This document shows, piece by piece, positions 1-9,667 of a stretch of DNA of 64,000 nt. The stretch is from contig VRMN01000004.1 of the NCBI GenBank assembly GCA_008690995.1, positions 620,001 to 684,000 of the forward strand. The letters run 5' to 3'. Positions within the stretch are counted from its first letter, which is position 1; each line of letters starts with the position of its first letter. Made by a program: the position numbers and the translations under genes. This DNA is from Porphyridium purpureum (taxonomy: Eukaryota > Rhodophyta > Bangiophyceae > Porphyridiales > Porphyridiaceae). The notes under the pieces are model-generated. The model had not been told where the DNA came from and did not search any database. It saw only the letters and a list, made by a program, of their open reading frames with translations.

Positions 1-31
1 GCACGTGGACGTATTCGCGCGTCTTGAGTAG

Positions 32-943
32 CGCCGTGCGCATCCAGCCCACTGGTGTTACACAAGCCCACGCGTCAGAAATCCGCGCGCGCCATCCAGG
101 CTCGCCCATCGCTTGCCCCGCACTTTCGCTCATACATCCACACGCCTTGCCGTGTGCACATGCATGCGCTTTCTGTCACTTCAGAGACTGGAACATGAAC
201 GAGTGCTCGCAAGCGCGTGGGCGTCGGTGGATCGCGAGGCGCCGGCCTTTGAAATGATGAAGAGTGGGTTCGACGAGGGCCTCCTGGAAGAACGGCTGGC
301 GGAGGCAATGGTGCAGCTGATTGAGGATAGTGCGAACCCGGCATTTGGTAGGTGAATGTTGAATTTGACATGAGAAGTACCCCACGTGCGTGCCCGTTCC
401 ATGCTCACGTAGATGACTCGCCCGTCGAAGGGCGATCGCGTTTACGATAAGCATGCTGCATGGCTCGCGAGGACTATTGACGCTGATCGAAACTGGTGCA
501 TGCTTCGCTTTGATTGTTGCTGCTTTTGATTCCAAACGCGTGCAGTGAGCAAAGTTTGTCATCTTGCGGGAACGAACGATCCCCGTGAGCTGCGCGCACG
601 TATTCTAGCAGTTTTGAGGTCGCATCACCTGGAGGGGGCGACTCCTGCTCACGTGACGACGTGGTCTGGAATTCAAGACGCAACCGTTGCTGAAGTTGGA
701 CGGGGCGAGACGACTGGTCTATGTGACCATGCTAATATTGCAAACCATATGCAGAATGATGCGGGCCTCAAGCATAAACAAGATTCATTTTTGGCAGACG
801 CCGAAACAGAACGTGTAGCATGCACGTCAAATGGTAGAGAGCCAGCTATCTGTACTAGCGTGATTCCGGACACAAGCGTGACTTCCGTGCTTGTCTTTAC
901 GGCAGAGCCTGTGGACTCGACTTTTGCTCACAAGCCGGTGTGA
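32..943 (+). CDS. 3' part of an unidentified gene, probably spliced (partial at window edge)
   Basis: I do not recognise the product. An open frame runs from 32 and is interrupted after base 347 by GTAGGTGAATG, a good splice donor. A pyrimidine-bearing acceptor ending in GCAG lies at 542-545. Removing 348-545 (phase 1) joins the frame ending ...DSANPAFG to one starting VSKVCHLAG and continuing to a TGA at 941-943. The first part is helical and charged (EERLAEAMVQLIEDS). The second part has no domain I can name. A second possible acceptor (TTCAG at 180-184) suggests that the visible upstream exon may begin at 185, with the true start outside the window. The intron is inferred from splice signals and frame continuity only. 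Confidence 0.42.
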
Positions 944-1407
944 TATTATCTACCACGAAGTTTGGCGCGCGTTTCCCTTCAGCTAAAACGTGTCCCTATC
1001 CTGAGAAAGCATCTAGGAAACTTGAAACCAATGCGCTACGTCTGCCGATAAGCGTTCGAGGCGTGTGGAGAGCTACGGAAGAGGCGGTTTTTGTGTGAAG
1101 ATGATATGGTCTCGATTCATAAGAACTGACGTCAAAGAAGTAAAAGGACGATTGAATATTTGTACAACACAGGCAACAAAGCACTCATGATTAGATCTGA
1201 CTTGGATGGAACAAGACACTCTCGACTTTGAACGCAACACAACAAGACGAACAGCGGGAGGAGGAATGAGACACACATAGCAAGGAATGGTCATACTGCA
1301 GGAACCGGAAAAATCAAAAGCTTGGGCACGTGTGGAGCCAGGTCTGCCAGCAACACCCTCCAATGGTGAACATGCTACTAGAAACGCAAAGCATGCACAA
1401 CATAGGC
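944..1407. other. Intergenic, 3' ends of convergent genes
   Basis: This 464-bp stretch separates two convergent genes. It holds only short overlapping frames without codon-like character. I see no repeat, RNA gene or clear regulatory element in it. Confidence 0.5.
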
Positions 1408-2190
1408 TCACTTGCCATGCTTTGGCATGACCTGACAAGCGCCGAGTAATTCCTCAAGATCTTTCGCTTGTTCATTGAGGACCTTGAGTTTTTTCTCGTA
1501 GCTCTGCTTGAGCCTAGCTTTTTCAGCAGGATCCATTTTGCCTATCTTCTTGAGCTGCTTCTCCTTCTTTGCGGGTCCGCCGACACCGGGAATAAGCGCC
1601 ATCAGTTTGTGACTAAATGTTTCGTGCTCCTTCTCTTCCTCTTCTCCTTTCTTCTCGGCACTAACACCCGTCGTGGCCGCTGCCGCCGCCGCAGCAGCAG
1701 GCTTTTCCGGTGTTTGAGCCGGTGTATCCGCCGGAGTCACCATCTCCACAGGAGAGCCCTTCTCTGCTTCGTCGCCAAATTTAACCCCTTCATCCATATC
1801 TACTGGCGCCTGGTGTATTCCCGGTTTCTGTTCTTCGACGGACTCCTGCTCTTCGGCCGACTCTTCGACGGGGTCGTGCTCCTCGCTCCCCTGTTCGGCG
1901 TGTTCCTCCTCCTCGGACGGCTGCTCTGGCTCCTGCACGTCTGGCACAGGTTCGGTCTCTTCCTCTACGCAAACCCTCGGCTCAGGTCCTTCCTCGAGCC
2001 CGACGCGCTCCTCAGCCTCCGGCTTGTCAGCGCGCAGCTCTGCCTGCTCTTCCACCCCCACTTGCGCTTCCTCGACGCTGCCCAGCTCCGCGTCGCTCTT
2101 ATTCTCCACGGTGGACAAACTCTGCTGCACCGGCTGCTCCTGCGCTAGCTCTGGTTCCTGCGGCTGCTGCACGCCCGCGCTGCCCTCCAT
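1408..2190 (-). CDS. Acidic, low-complexity protein with basic coiled-coil C-terminus, function unknown
   Basis: A 260-residue protein that I cannot assign. Residues 1-130 are almost entirely E, V, P, Q and A with repeats of the type VEEQ/VEESAEEQE, so they are probably disordered. A short poly-alanine run lies near residue 165. The last 70 residues change character: HKLMALIPGVGGPAKKEKQ is followed by a lysine-rich helix with heptad-like spacing (KLKVLNEQAKDLEELLG). An acidic tail joined to a basic helical module is typical of scaffold or membrane-surface binding proteins, but no family is recognised. It is transcribed away from CDC23 and shares its 580-bp upstream region. No signal peptide or membrane span is visible. 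Confidence 0.75.
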   Translation of the reverse strand: MEGSAGVQQPQEPELAQEQPVQQSLSTVENKSDAELGSVEEAQVGVEEQAELRADKPEAEERVGLEEGPEPRVCVEEETEPVPDVQEPEQPSEEEEHAEQGSEEHDPVEESAEEQESVEEQKPGIHQAPVDMDEGVKFGDEAEKGSPVEMVTPADTPAQTPEKPAAAAAAAATTGVSAEKKGEEEEKEHETFSHKLMALIPGVGGPAKKEKQLKKIGKMDPAEKARLKQSYEKKLKVLNEQAKDLEELLGACQVMPKHGK

Positions 2191-2530
2191 ACTTCCCTAC
2201 ACGCTCCGCGCCCGCTGCTCCACTTGCCCTCAGCCTTCTCTCCACGCGACGAACACAACACCCCCACACACGCTCACATGTGCCCCATGCCGCAGGGCCA
2301 CGCTTTCCCATGCCATTCCAAAGTGTCGCTGGTCCAGCGCATGCACGTGCGTTTCGTGCGACTCGCGTGTCACATCACGTCTTCGCCCTCCGTGCCTCCA
2401 GCGCCCAACGCGCGCATCACGCATCTCCTCCCGTCCTCCTTCCCCCTTCTTCAACACGCCCCTGCAACACGCGTCCGCACTCGCCAACTCGAAACGCACC
2501 AACCCGCCACCGCTCCAAACCACTTCACAC

Positions 2531-2561
2531 ACTGTACCTCGCGTGCAGCAGGAGGTACAGT
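2531..2561. promoter_or_regulatory. Inverted pair of the recurrent ACTGTACCTC word
   Basis: ACTGTACCTC (2531-2540) and its exact reverse complement GAGGTACAGT (2552-2561) are separated by 11 bases. The same word recurs in several other upstream regions of this window, which suggests a regulatory or core-promoter element and not a chance hairpin. Confidence 0.5.
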
Positions 2562-2614
2562 GGATCCACTAGGTACAGCTAACTTCTCACTGTACTTTCT
2601 GCTGCGCGCGTTTC

Positions 2615-2698
2615 AAATGATGACATTGGCATGCGGTTTGTGGAAAGATGACACCGTCATGCTGTTTCTAGAAAGATGACATTGTCATCGCACTTTGT
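2615..2698. repeat. Three tandem 28-bp repeats, each with a GATGACA-type palindrome
   Basis: Units at 2615-2642, 2643-2670 and 2671-2698 keep an exact 28-bp period. GATGACA begins at 2619, 2647 and 2675. The third unit contains a perfect 15-bp palindrome, GATGACATTGTCATC; the other two contain imperfect versions. The array ends about 75 bp before the CDC23 start codon, so it could be a set of operator-like binding sites for a dimeric transcription factor. Confidence 0.65.
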
Positions 2699-2772
2699 GC
2701 GGGCTGTTGGTGGTGGGTTGTGGGGGAGAGAGAGTGAGAGAGAGGGAGAAGGATTGTGTGAGGCAGTGTGAG

Positions 2773-4542
2773 ATGAAGATGGAGGAGAGTGAGCCGATCC
2801 GCCGTGAGTTGCGGCATGCCGTGCGAGCTTTGAGTGCACGAGGACTGGCAGCAAGCGCGAGGTTCTGCGCAGAGCTGCTGGCTTCGTTGCGATCCGAGAC
2901 GCGCGCGGCAGTCTCGGCATCTGCTGTAGCCACAGCGACGTCGTCGATGTCGTCATGCGTGTGCGGCGATGAACAGAGCCTGAGTGAGCTGGAGCAGGAC
3001 GTGTACTTGGTGGCAAAGGCGTACCTCGATTGTCGCGAGTATGAGCAGTGCGTGCACGCCATTTCAGACGAGGATGATCGCACGCACGACCTCCTGTTCT
3101 TCATGCGGTATTACGCGCTGTACTTGCTCGGCGAGAAGCGCCGCGCGGACGAAATGCAACCTCAATTTAATGAATTTGTCTCTTCTCCTCTCAGAGATGA
3201 CACGTATCGCAATCGCATGGTGCCCGAAATCCTCGCATCGATGCAGGCGCGGCGCAGCGCACGAGATCTCGACCCGTTCGCAAACTACTTACTGGGCGTG
3301 GTTCTCAAGCGCGAACGGCGCTGGGCAGAGTCGCGCAAGGCGCTTCTGCGGAGTCTTTCTGGCTTCCCGCTCAATTGGAGTGCGTGGCTCGAGCTTTCCG
3401 TCGTATCTGCAGAGATGGCGACTTCCGGCCGAGCTGGTGCCGCGCACAACGTCAGGGCAAGCCTGGATGCTATCTTGGACCCGATAAGTGTGGCGGCCAA
3501 GTCGTGGCAGAGTACTTCTAGAAGACGCTGCTGGGAACTTATGCGAGAGCTCGGCGAGGCGCGCACATATGCTCAGAACGCGCTTCACGAGGACGCTCTT
3601 GCCAAGTACGAGGCGCTGTCGGACGCACTTCCATCTTCAGCCTACGTGGCCACTTGTCTTGCGGTGGTGTATTATGAGATGCGAGACTTTGACCAAGCGG
3701 AGAGCCGCTTTCGCGACGTCTTTCATGCCGAACCGTACCGTCTAGAAGCAGCAGATATGTACAGCAATGTCTTATTTGTCAAGGAGGATGGCGCTGAGCT
3801 CAGCATGTTGGCGCAGCGCTGCTTGCGCCTCGATAAATATCGTCCAGAGACATGCTGCGTCATCGGCAATTATTACGCGCTTCGGCAGCAGCATGAAAGC
3901 GCGATCGCGTGCTTTGAGCGTGCGCTCAAGCTCAATCCCATGTATTCGCACGCCTGGACACTCATTGGCCATGAGTACGTGGAGCTCAAGAACACAGCCG
4001 CCGCAATTGAAGCGTATCGCCGAGCGGTTGATCTGAACCCAACCGATTTTCGTGCCTGGTACTCGCTTGGCCAGGCGTACGAGCTGTTGAGCATGCCTTT
4101 GTTTGCCTTGTTCTACTTCAAAAAGGGCGCCACGCTTTGTCCGCGCGATCCTCGCATGTGGTGTGCAGTGGGACACGTGTATGAAGAACTAGACCGCTCG
4201 CAGGACGCGATCCGATGCTACACGCGTGCCATGGACTGCAGCGAAGAGGGCGGCGACGCCGTGCATCGTCTTGCGCGATTATATCATGCACAGAACAGGA
4301 TGGAACTCGCAGCGCACTACTATGCGCTGGAGTTTGGGCGCCTAGAAGAGGACGGCGATGAAGGACCCGAAATGGCGGAAGCTCTCCTCTTTCTCGCGGA
4401 GTACGAATGCAACCTGGCAGAAGACGCCGACTTGGCTGAGAGGTATTGCTTTCGTGTGCTTGACCTTCCGGCCGGACCTGCAGAAAAAAATCGCGCCAAG
4501 CAGTTACTGCGTATAATTCAGGCACGAAACGCCAACGTTTAG
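2773..4542 (+). CDS. CDC23: Anaphase-promoting complex subunit 8 (Cdc23)
   Basis: A 589-residue TPR protein of the APC8/Cdc23 family, a scaffold subunit of the anaphase-promoting complex (the ubiquitin ligase that drives mitotic exit). Residues 1-240 match the family's N-terminal helical region, including AESRKALLRSLSGFPLNWSA followed by WLEL. Canonical TPRs follow from about residue 255 to 530, with the characteristic FERALKLNPMYSHAWTLIGH and YRRAVDLNPTDFRAWYSLGQ. Length fits the family (about 550-600). The frame is open upstream to 2695, but the first ATG is at 2773; the upstream part is GA-rich promoter. A second ATG lies two codons later. No intron is needed. Confidence 0.93.
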   Translation: MKMEESEPIRRELRHAVRALSARGLAASARFCAELLASLRSETRAAVSASAVATATSSMSSCVCGDEQSLSELEQDVYLVAKAYLDCREYEQCVHAISDEDDRTHDLLFFMRYYALYLLGEKRRADEMQPQFNEFVSSPLRDDTYRNRMVPEILASMQARRSARDLDPFANYLLGVVLKRERRWAESRKALLRSLSGFPLNWSAWLELSVVSAEMATSGRAGAAHNVRASLDAILDPISVAAKSWQSTSRRRCWELMRELGEARTYAQNALHEDALAKYEALSDALPSSAYVATCLAVVYYEMRDFDQAESRFRDVFHAEPYRLEAADMYSNVLFVKEDGAELSMLAQRCLRLDKYRPETCCVIGNYYALRQQHESAIACFERALKLNPMYSHAWTLIGHEYVELKNTAAAIEAYRRAVDLNPTDFRAWYSLGQAYELLSMPLFALFYFKKGATLCPRDPRMWCAVGHVYEELDRSQDAIRCYTRAMDCSEEGGDAVHRLARLYHAQNRMELAAHYYALEFGRLEEDGDEGPEMAEALLFLAEYECNLAEDADLAERYCFRVLDLPAGPAEKNRAKQLLRIIQARNANV

Positions 4543-4841
4543 CTCGTCATTTAGATAAGGGCTGATGTACAAGAGCTAATAATAATGCACATACTTCAGT
4601 TTTCACATGCAGTGCGATCACTCTCGTAGCGCATCGATTCCATGTGATATTTCTCAATCCGTGTGCCGGCTGGTAGATTCACTCACGACACTGCAGGGAA
4701 TTTTTGAAAAAGCTTAAATAGAGAGCAAGCGCAGATGTGGATCATTGCCGGATCTTTCGATCAATGCCTAGTTCATCTCAGCCAGAAATCGTCGATACTC
4801 AGCCGGGTGGTTAAGCATCTTTGAAGCTTCATCACCACCTC

Positions 4842-5324
4842 CTAGGAGTGGCAGTCGATGAGGAATTTTGCACGCAACTCCCCGAGTTCCTGCAATGCAC
4901 CAAGAGCTGCATTTTCGACGCTCGATTCGAAGATGATTGCGCTTAAGAGGTATCGCTTAACCGCTTTGCCCAGCTTTGCCGCCATCCAGATGCTGCAGTA
5001 AGCAAACGGATACGGTGACACGTCTGCTTCGGGGTCCATCAAGGCGCGCTGCGTAAGTGAAGTGCCGAGCTCGGTGAAGTAGCGAAGCTCAAGCAAACCA
5101 AGCAGCCCTGCGCCATGGGAAGTGGTGGCTGGGTGCTTCCCATGGAAGCCTATGCGACTCCAAGCCAAGCTCAGCCAACCATTGTACCACTCCTGGCCGT
5201 GCACGAGCAAGCTCCACACCTGCCCAACGCTGTGCTCGAGCCCTGCGTGAACAGATTCAAATGGATGCTTTGCCAACCTCTGAAGGTGACGGGTAGTATG
5301 AGCAAGCTTTTGTACCATTGTCAA
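4842..5324 (-). CDS. ELMO/CED-12 domain protein (C-terminus uncertain)
   Basis: A 160-residue protein carrying the ELMO-domain signature. It shows SRIGFHGKHPATTSHGAGLL followed by GLLELRYF, and then SPYPFAYCSIWMAAKLGKAV. ELMO-domain proteins act as regulators or GAPs for small GTPases of the Arf/Arl and Rac kinds. The frame stops at 4842. A different frame on the same strand looks coding from about 4865 down to a stop at 4768-4770 (RLPLLGGGDEASKMLNHPAE, then YRRFLAEMN). The real C-terminus may therefore be reached by a frameshift or a very short intron (a GT...AG of 34 bases would fit in phase), or there may be a base error in the run of A at 4870. The N-terminal end could also lie in an upstream exon. 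The 299 bp before CDC23's stop hold nothing else. Confidence 0.75.
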   Translation of the reverse strand: MTMVQKLAHTTRHLQRLAKHPFESVHAGLEHSVGQVWSLLVHGQEWYNGWLSLAWSRIGFHGKHPATTSHGAGLLGLLELRYFTELGTSLTQRALMDPEADVSPYPFAYCSIWMAAKLGKAVKRYLLSAIIFESSVENAALGALQELGELRAKFLIDCHS

Positions 5325-5609
5325 TGAAAGAGTCGCAGCTTTTCAGAAAATGGCGCCAGCGAGACCAGACGCGTGGGTGCTTTTGCCCAATGAGGATACC
5401 CATCGTCACGCTGCTCTATTTCCTTTTCTTCCTTCGAAAGCCCGGCCCAAAGCCTCAATGAATGCGAAGCTTCCTCGCATTACCGTGCCTAAGCAGGTAT
5501 TTTTCGCAACTTGCGTGGTGACCCATGCTTTCAAACCGCGATGCACCTTTCAGGACAGGAATAGAGCCACATTTACATACTTTTTCCGAACTGTGCCCCA
5601 TTCAGTAAA

Positions 5610-6581
5610 TCAAGCGCCGTGCCGGAAAACCCACATGGCGCCGGGAAGCAGCTGGTAATGATCAAATATTCGACGATCTTCCATGTGGGCTACTAGCGCG
5701 TGCGACTCAACACCCGCTTCAGTCGCCTCGCGGTACGGAATGACCACAGATTGGATTAGTTCGAGCAAGTCGGGCTCGAATGTATAATCCCTGCCCGGTA
5801 AATGGGTACGAACTTCAAGGACGCAAAATTCGTGAACGTTCAGGAAACATGTACTTTCGTCAACTCCGTAAGCCGCGTGGGATCTTGGCGAGGTATTTCG
5901 ATGAACCAGCACCGGGCGGACGGAAAGCAGCGCCACGTCAGAGTCGCACTTGATGATACCGTGCTCGCGACACTGCAGAAGGAGATCGCGGTGCAAAAGA
6001 CAGATTTGTCGACATGATACGTTCTGAACCACAACTCTCATGCAAATACCCATGCGCTGCAGACGACAATCTTCACTAGGATGCACAGTGAGCCACATTG
6101 CAACGCTACGTGAAAAGCTTTTTCCAAAGACGGCATGTCTCTGCCCGCTGAGCGGCGAGCTTGGCATACGTATGGAGGCGTGCCAGCTCGAATAAATGGT
6201 CTTCCAATCCCTGACCTGGTGATTCAACGTATCTGCATTCAGGTTGACAGGCACGTGCTTGCCATCGCTCTCTTTCAAACGAGCAACTACAGTTCCGTGC
6301 TTTCCGGCAGCGCTGTTTCTCTCGCGCCAGAACGCACGCTCTCGCTCTCGCTGACTCCTTGGCAACACATTCCAGCGCTCAATGACGAGCTGTCGCCATA
6401 GGAGCGGATCGCCATCCGTTATTGCCTTTATCGAGCGCGACACGAGCATCAGCTGCACGAGATCGACGCCTCGCAGTTGCACAAAGATTCTCCATCGCAC
6501 GTCGTCCGGTAATAGGTCAAACAGATGCTCTCCACTACCACGCTTCGCCGCCATTCTTCCTGCGACTTTGGTCTCCTTCAT
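5610..6581 (-). CDS. F-box protein
   Basis: A 323-residue protein. Residues about 18-66 form an F-box: LLPDDVRWRIFVQLRGVDLV, then LMLVSRSIKAITDGDPLLWR. This motif binds Skp1 in SCF ubiquitin ligases, with the rest of the protein choosing the substrate. The C-terminal 200 residues match no repeat class I recognise (no LRR, Kelch or WD40), so the substrate is unknown. The start codon is only 71 bp from the start of the aminopeptidase gene on the other strand, implying a shared promoter. Confidence 0.82.
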   Translation of the reverse strand: MKETKVAGRMAAKRGSGEHLFDLLPDDVRWRIFVQLRGVDLVQLMLVSRSIKAITDGDPLLWRQLVIERWNVLPRSQRERERAFWRERNSAAGKHGTVVARLKESDGKHVPVNLNADTLNHQVRDWKTIYSSWHASIRMPSSPLSGQRHAVFGKSFSRSVAMWLTVHPSEDCRLQRMGICMRVVVQNVSCRQICLLHRDLLLQCREHGIIKCDSDVALLSVRPVLVHRNTSPRSHAAYGVDESTCFLNVHEFCVLEVRTHLPGRDYTFEPDLLELIQSVVIPYREATEAGVESHALVAHMEDRRIFDHYQLLPGAMWVFRHGA

Positions 6582-6652
6582 CTTCCACCTGCCGCTTCTT
6601 GCAGACGATCACCTTCATCGAGCACGAGCAAGCGAAAGAACGGGAACAAGAC

Positions 6653-8293
6653 ATGCCGCTCCTGGCGTTTGGACTAGCAACTGGGGCATTGAAAGGTGTG
6701 TCTGCAGGCAGGCGCCCAACGATCTGCGAGCCGAGGATCAAGCGTGGACTGCACGTTGCCCCGCATTCCGACAAGAGAGGCGTGACTGGAGGACGCAAAG
6801 GCGCCGTGAGGTGTATAGTACAAACCAGCGCTGCGACGATCATGAGTCAAGATCCGTCCAAGGGGCTCGCGCAGCCGCTTGCTGAAGAGTTTTGTGCGTT
6901 TGTAAACCGCGCGGTTTCGCCGTACCACGCAGTGCATCTACTGCAGAATCAGCTGGACGCGGGCGGCTTTGTGCGGCTGAGCGAGAAGCGGGCGTGGAGC
7001 AAGGACTTGAAACCTGGAGGCAAGTACTATTTTGTGCGCAACGGATCAACTCTTTGTGCTTTCACAGTAGGCGGCAAGTGGGACCCGAGCAACGATTCGT
7101 CTGGTGTAGCCGTCTTTGGCGCCCACACAGATTCACCCTGTTTCAAAGTCAAGCCCAACAGCGATATCCAGAGCCATGGGTATGTCTCGCTGGGGGTCGA
7201 GTGCTACGGAGGTGGCCTGTGGTACACATGGTTTGACCGCGACCTTACGCTTGCAGGGCGGGTCTTGCTTTCAGACGGCAAGTTTCACTTGGTTCACATT
7301 AATCGCCCGGTGCTCAGGATTCCGTCACTTGCCATTCACCTGAACCGTGAAGTGAATACCGCTGGATTCCAGGTAAACAAGGAGAAGCACACGGTGCCGA
7401 TCCTCGCCATGGTAAAGAAGGAGCTCGAAACAGCGCCAACGGACGAAAAGAAGGAAAAGCAAGAGCAAGTTACAGGGATTAAAAGCCGCGCGAGTCCTCT
7501 GTTTCTGCAGCTGATCTGCTCCGAGCTGGGAGTTGAGCTCGACGAGATTCGAGACTTTGAGTTTGTGCTGTCCGATACGCAGCCCGCGAGCACTGGCGGC
7601 GCATCAAACGATTTCATTTTTTCTCCGCGGCTAGATAATCTGGCATCGACCTTCGCGTCGTTCAAAGCGTTCATGGAGCCAGATCACCTGAGCGGACTCG
7701 CCGAAAGCGAGGATGTGCACATGGTCACGTACTTTGACCACGAAGAGGTAGGGTCGGACTCGGCGCACGGCGCGGGATCCCCGCTGGTCTCTGAGGTCAT
7801 GCGCCGCATCTGCAGAGACCTAGACAACGACGCGTACGCAGCCGTTCTGCATCGCAGCTTTTTTGTGTCTGCCGACATGGCTCATGCCATCCACCCGAAT
7901 TACGCAGACAAGCACGAGCCTCGCAACAGGCCAGAGATTGGTAAAGGGTTGGTGATCAAGACAAACCAGAACCAGCGCTACGCGACAACTGCATATTCCG
8001 GATATGTCATGCGAGAGTGCGGACGCCGAGCTGCAGCGCGCTGCGAGATCGGATTTGTGCCGATTCAGGAATTTGTGGTCCCCAACGATGTCGGCTGCGG
8101 CAGCACGATTGGACCGATCATTGCGGCTAACTGTGGTATCCGCACAGTCGACGTCGGGCAGCCACAATTGGCTATGCACTCAATTCGAGAAATGTGCGGA
8201 GTCTGCGACTTGTGGCTCTGCAAGGAAGTTTACAAGCAGTTCTTTCTGTCGTATGCGGACCTGAAGGAGCTTGACGACGACGTGCAGGTCTGA
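6653..8293 (+). CDS. DNPEP: Aspartyl aminopeptidase (M18 family), probably organelle-targeted
   Basis: A zinc exopeptidase that removes N-terminal Asp/Glu. Family signatures are clear: VAVFGAHTDSPCFKVKPNS (first metal-binding His and Asp), YFDHEEVGSDSAHGAGSPL (catalytic Glu pair), DMAHAIHPNY, and NDVGCGSTIGPI near the end. Starting at the ATG at 6653 gives 546 residues. An internal ATG at 6842 (MSQDPSKG) would give 483, the usual cytosolic length. The extra 63 residues are rich in R, G, A, T and poor in acidic residues, like a plastid or mitochondrial transit peptide. The frame is open back to 6422, but that part overlaps the divergent F-box gene and is rejected. Two isoforms from the two starts are possible. 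Confidence 0.92.
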   Translation: MPLLAFGLATGALKGVSAGRRPTICEPRIKRGLHVAPHSDKRGVTGGRKGAVRCIVQTSAATIMSQDPSKGLAQPLAEEFCAFVNRAVSPYHAVHLLQNQLDAGGFVRLSEKRAWSKDLKPGGKYYFVRNGSTLCAFTVGGKWDPSNDSSGVAVFGAHTDSPCFKVKPNSDIQSHGYVSLGVECYGGGLWYTWFDRDLTLAGRVLLSDGKFHLVHINRPVLRIPSLAIHLNREVNTAGFQVNKEKHTVPILAMVKKELETAPTDEKKEKQEQVTGIKSRASPLFLQLICSELGVELDEIRDFEFVLSDTQPASTGGASNDFIFSPRLDNLASTFASFKAFMEPDHLSGLAESEDVHMVTYFDHEEVGSDSAHGAGSPLVSEVMRRICRDLDNDAYAAVLHRSFFVSADMAHAIHPNYADKHEPRNRPEIGKGLVIKTNQNQRYATTAYSGYVMRECGRRAAARCEIGFVPIQEFVVPNDVGCGSTIGPIIAANCGIRTVDVGQPQLAMHSIREMCGVCDLWLCKEVYKQFFLSYADLKELDDDVQV

Positions 8294-8703
8294 ATGTTGT
8301 CGGACTTGGAACATGAAAAAGCGTGACGTCGAGCCATGTAAGGAGTAGCCACTTGCACGAAGTTCTGGAACTGGAATGGAGATGGGTTTAGGGGTTGGAG
8401 TCGATGAGAGACGTCTGCATTCAGGCAGAGACTGAGAGAGAAAGAGAAGAAGAAGTAGTAGAAGTTTGTGCGAGAAGAGTACATGCAAGCACAGCTAAAA
8501 TAAACCCACGCAGTACTTTGCGCTGAATCCTTCCTCTTCTCGGCAACGTACTGCGCGAAATCAAGGCCAACAAACCTTTAATTCTTGAGAATTCACTTTA
8601 ATGTGGCTCCACAGGTACCAGACCCGTTGTCGGCCATACCGCCGGCGCTTACGGCCTTCATCGAGAGGATCCGAGCGCGCTTTCCGCACGGAAATGTCAC
8701 GCG
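8294..8703. other. Intergenic, GA-rich tract
   Basis: This 410-bp gap holds the 3' flank of the aminopeptidase gene, a purine-rich run (about 8428-8470, GAGAGAAAGAGAAGAAGAAG) and an AATAAA at about 8500. No gene is supported here. Confidence 0.5.
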
Positions 8704-9432
8704 ATGGCGGTGTGTTTGCGGGTTTTGATGTTGCATGGCTTTCGCCAGAATGCGGCGGTGTTTCGACGACGCACGGGCGCTTTTCGCAAAGCGGTCGCAA
8801 AGCAATTGAAGGAAAAAGACATGTCGATTGAGTTTGTGTTCCTGGACGCACCGCTGGTGGTGACGAGCGACCACGAGGCCGTGGCGGAGGAATCCAAGCA
8901 AAGAAGCTGGTGGGACGCAAACGCTCTGTCGGTTGACAGCGACAGCAGTAATGGTGACGAAACCCAGGCGTTTCGTTATGCACACTGGGAGGAGACCGTC
9001 AAGTACATCAAAGTCTTTTGCTCCTCGCAAAGCGCGGCGTTCGACGGCGTCGTCGGGTTCTCGCAGGGCGCGTGCGTGACCGCTTTGCTTTCAGCCTTGG
9101 CGGCACAGCGATCCGAAGGGGAGCTTCAGTGGCTCAAGTTCGGTATTCTGATTTCGGCGTTTCCGCCTCGAGATCCTGTGCTGCGCATGGCATTATATGA
9201 CCAAGCCCAGCCCATTCCAATACCGTGCCTGCATATTTGGGGTGAGCAGGATGAAATCATTCGGCCGTCGTACTCAAGACTCGTTATGGGAGCCTTTGAG
9301 CCACAAATGCAAGCCTCCTATACACATCCAGGCGGCCACGTCGTGCCAAGTTCAAAAGAGGTCGGCGCTGCGGTCGAAGAATTTTTGTCTGCTATCCGAT
9401 TTCGTTCAAGAAATGATCCGGCTCGAATGTAG
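8704..9432 (+). CDS. FSH-type serine hydrolase (alpha/beta hydrolase)
   Basis: A 242-residue protein of the FSH1/OVCA2-like serine hydrolase family. It opens with the beta-strand and oxyanion segment LRVLMLHGFRQNA. The nucleophile elbow is GVVGFSQGACV, the acid is in WGEQDEIIRPSYS, and the catalytic His is in HPGGHVVPSS. The family's conserved pair of Trp residues after the second strand (RSWWDANA) is present. Length matches the yeast and human members (220-270). Substrates are probably short acyl esters, but they are poorly known in the family. No targeting signal is visible; the ATG at 8704 directly precedes the first strand. Confidence 0.88.
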   Translation: MAVCLRVLMLHGFRQNAAVFRRRTGAFRKAVAKQLKEKDMSIEFVFLDAPLVVTSDHEAVAEESKQRSWWDANALSVDSDSSNGDETQAFRYAHWEETVKYIKVFCSSQSAAFDGVVGFSQGACVTALLSALAAQRSEGELQWLKFGILISAFPPRDPVLRMALYDQAQPIPIPCLHIWGEQDEIIRPSYSRLVMGAFEPQMQASYTHPGGHVVPSSKEVGAAVEEFLSAIRFRSRNDPARM

Positions 9433-9667
9433 TGGAATCTCGTTTGCTATGTCGCTTACGCGCTACGCATTTATTCACGATGTCGAGCTTGATCCTGAGC
9501 ACTAGGGTTTGACTGCGTCATGTCTTTCTTTTGTTCATGCTCGATAGCAGATCACGTGCTTTGACAGGCGAAGAAAAAGAAAAGATGAGAAAAAACTGGC
9601 TTCTGAGCCGAATACCAAAAAATGGCGACGCTGCGTTTGACGCGCGCACATGCCGTCATTGTCGGAC

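Larger units (their letters stand above)
2191..2772. promoter_or_regulatory. Shared divergent promoter of the acidic protein and CDC23
   Basis: This gap lies between two divergent starts. Its first 330 bp are C-rich and carry no credible gene. The part near CDC23 holds an inverted pair of the GGAGGTACAGT word (2531-2561), two further copies of its core (2572-2578 and 2590-2596), three 28-bp tandem repeats (2615-2698) and a GA-rich tract (2726-2752) just before the start codon. Confidence 0.6.

Noticed and set aside
2615-2698. CRISPR array from 28-bp repeats
   Set aside because: The repeats are contiguous with no spacers, degenerate, and lie in a eukaryotic promoter.
6422-6652. 77-residue N-terminal extension of the M18 aminopeptidase
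   Set aside because: It overlaps the start of the divergent F-box gene and is not needed; the ATG at 6653 gives a plausible transit peptide.
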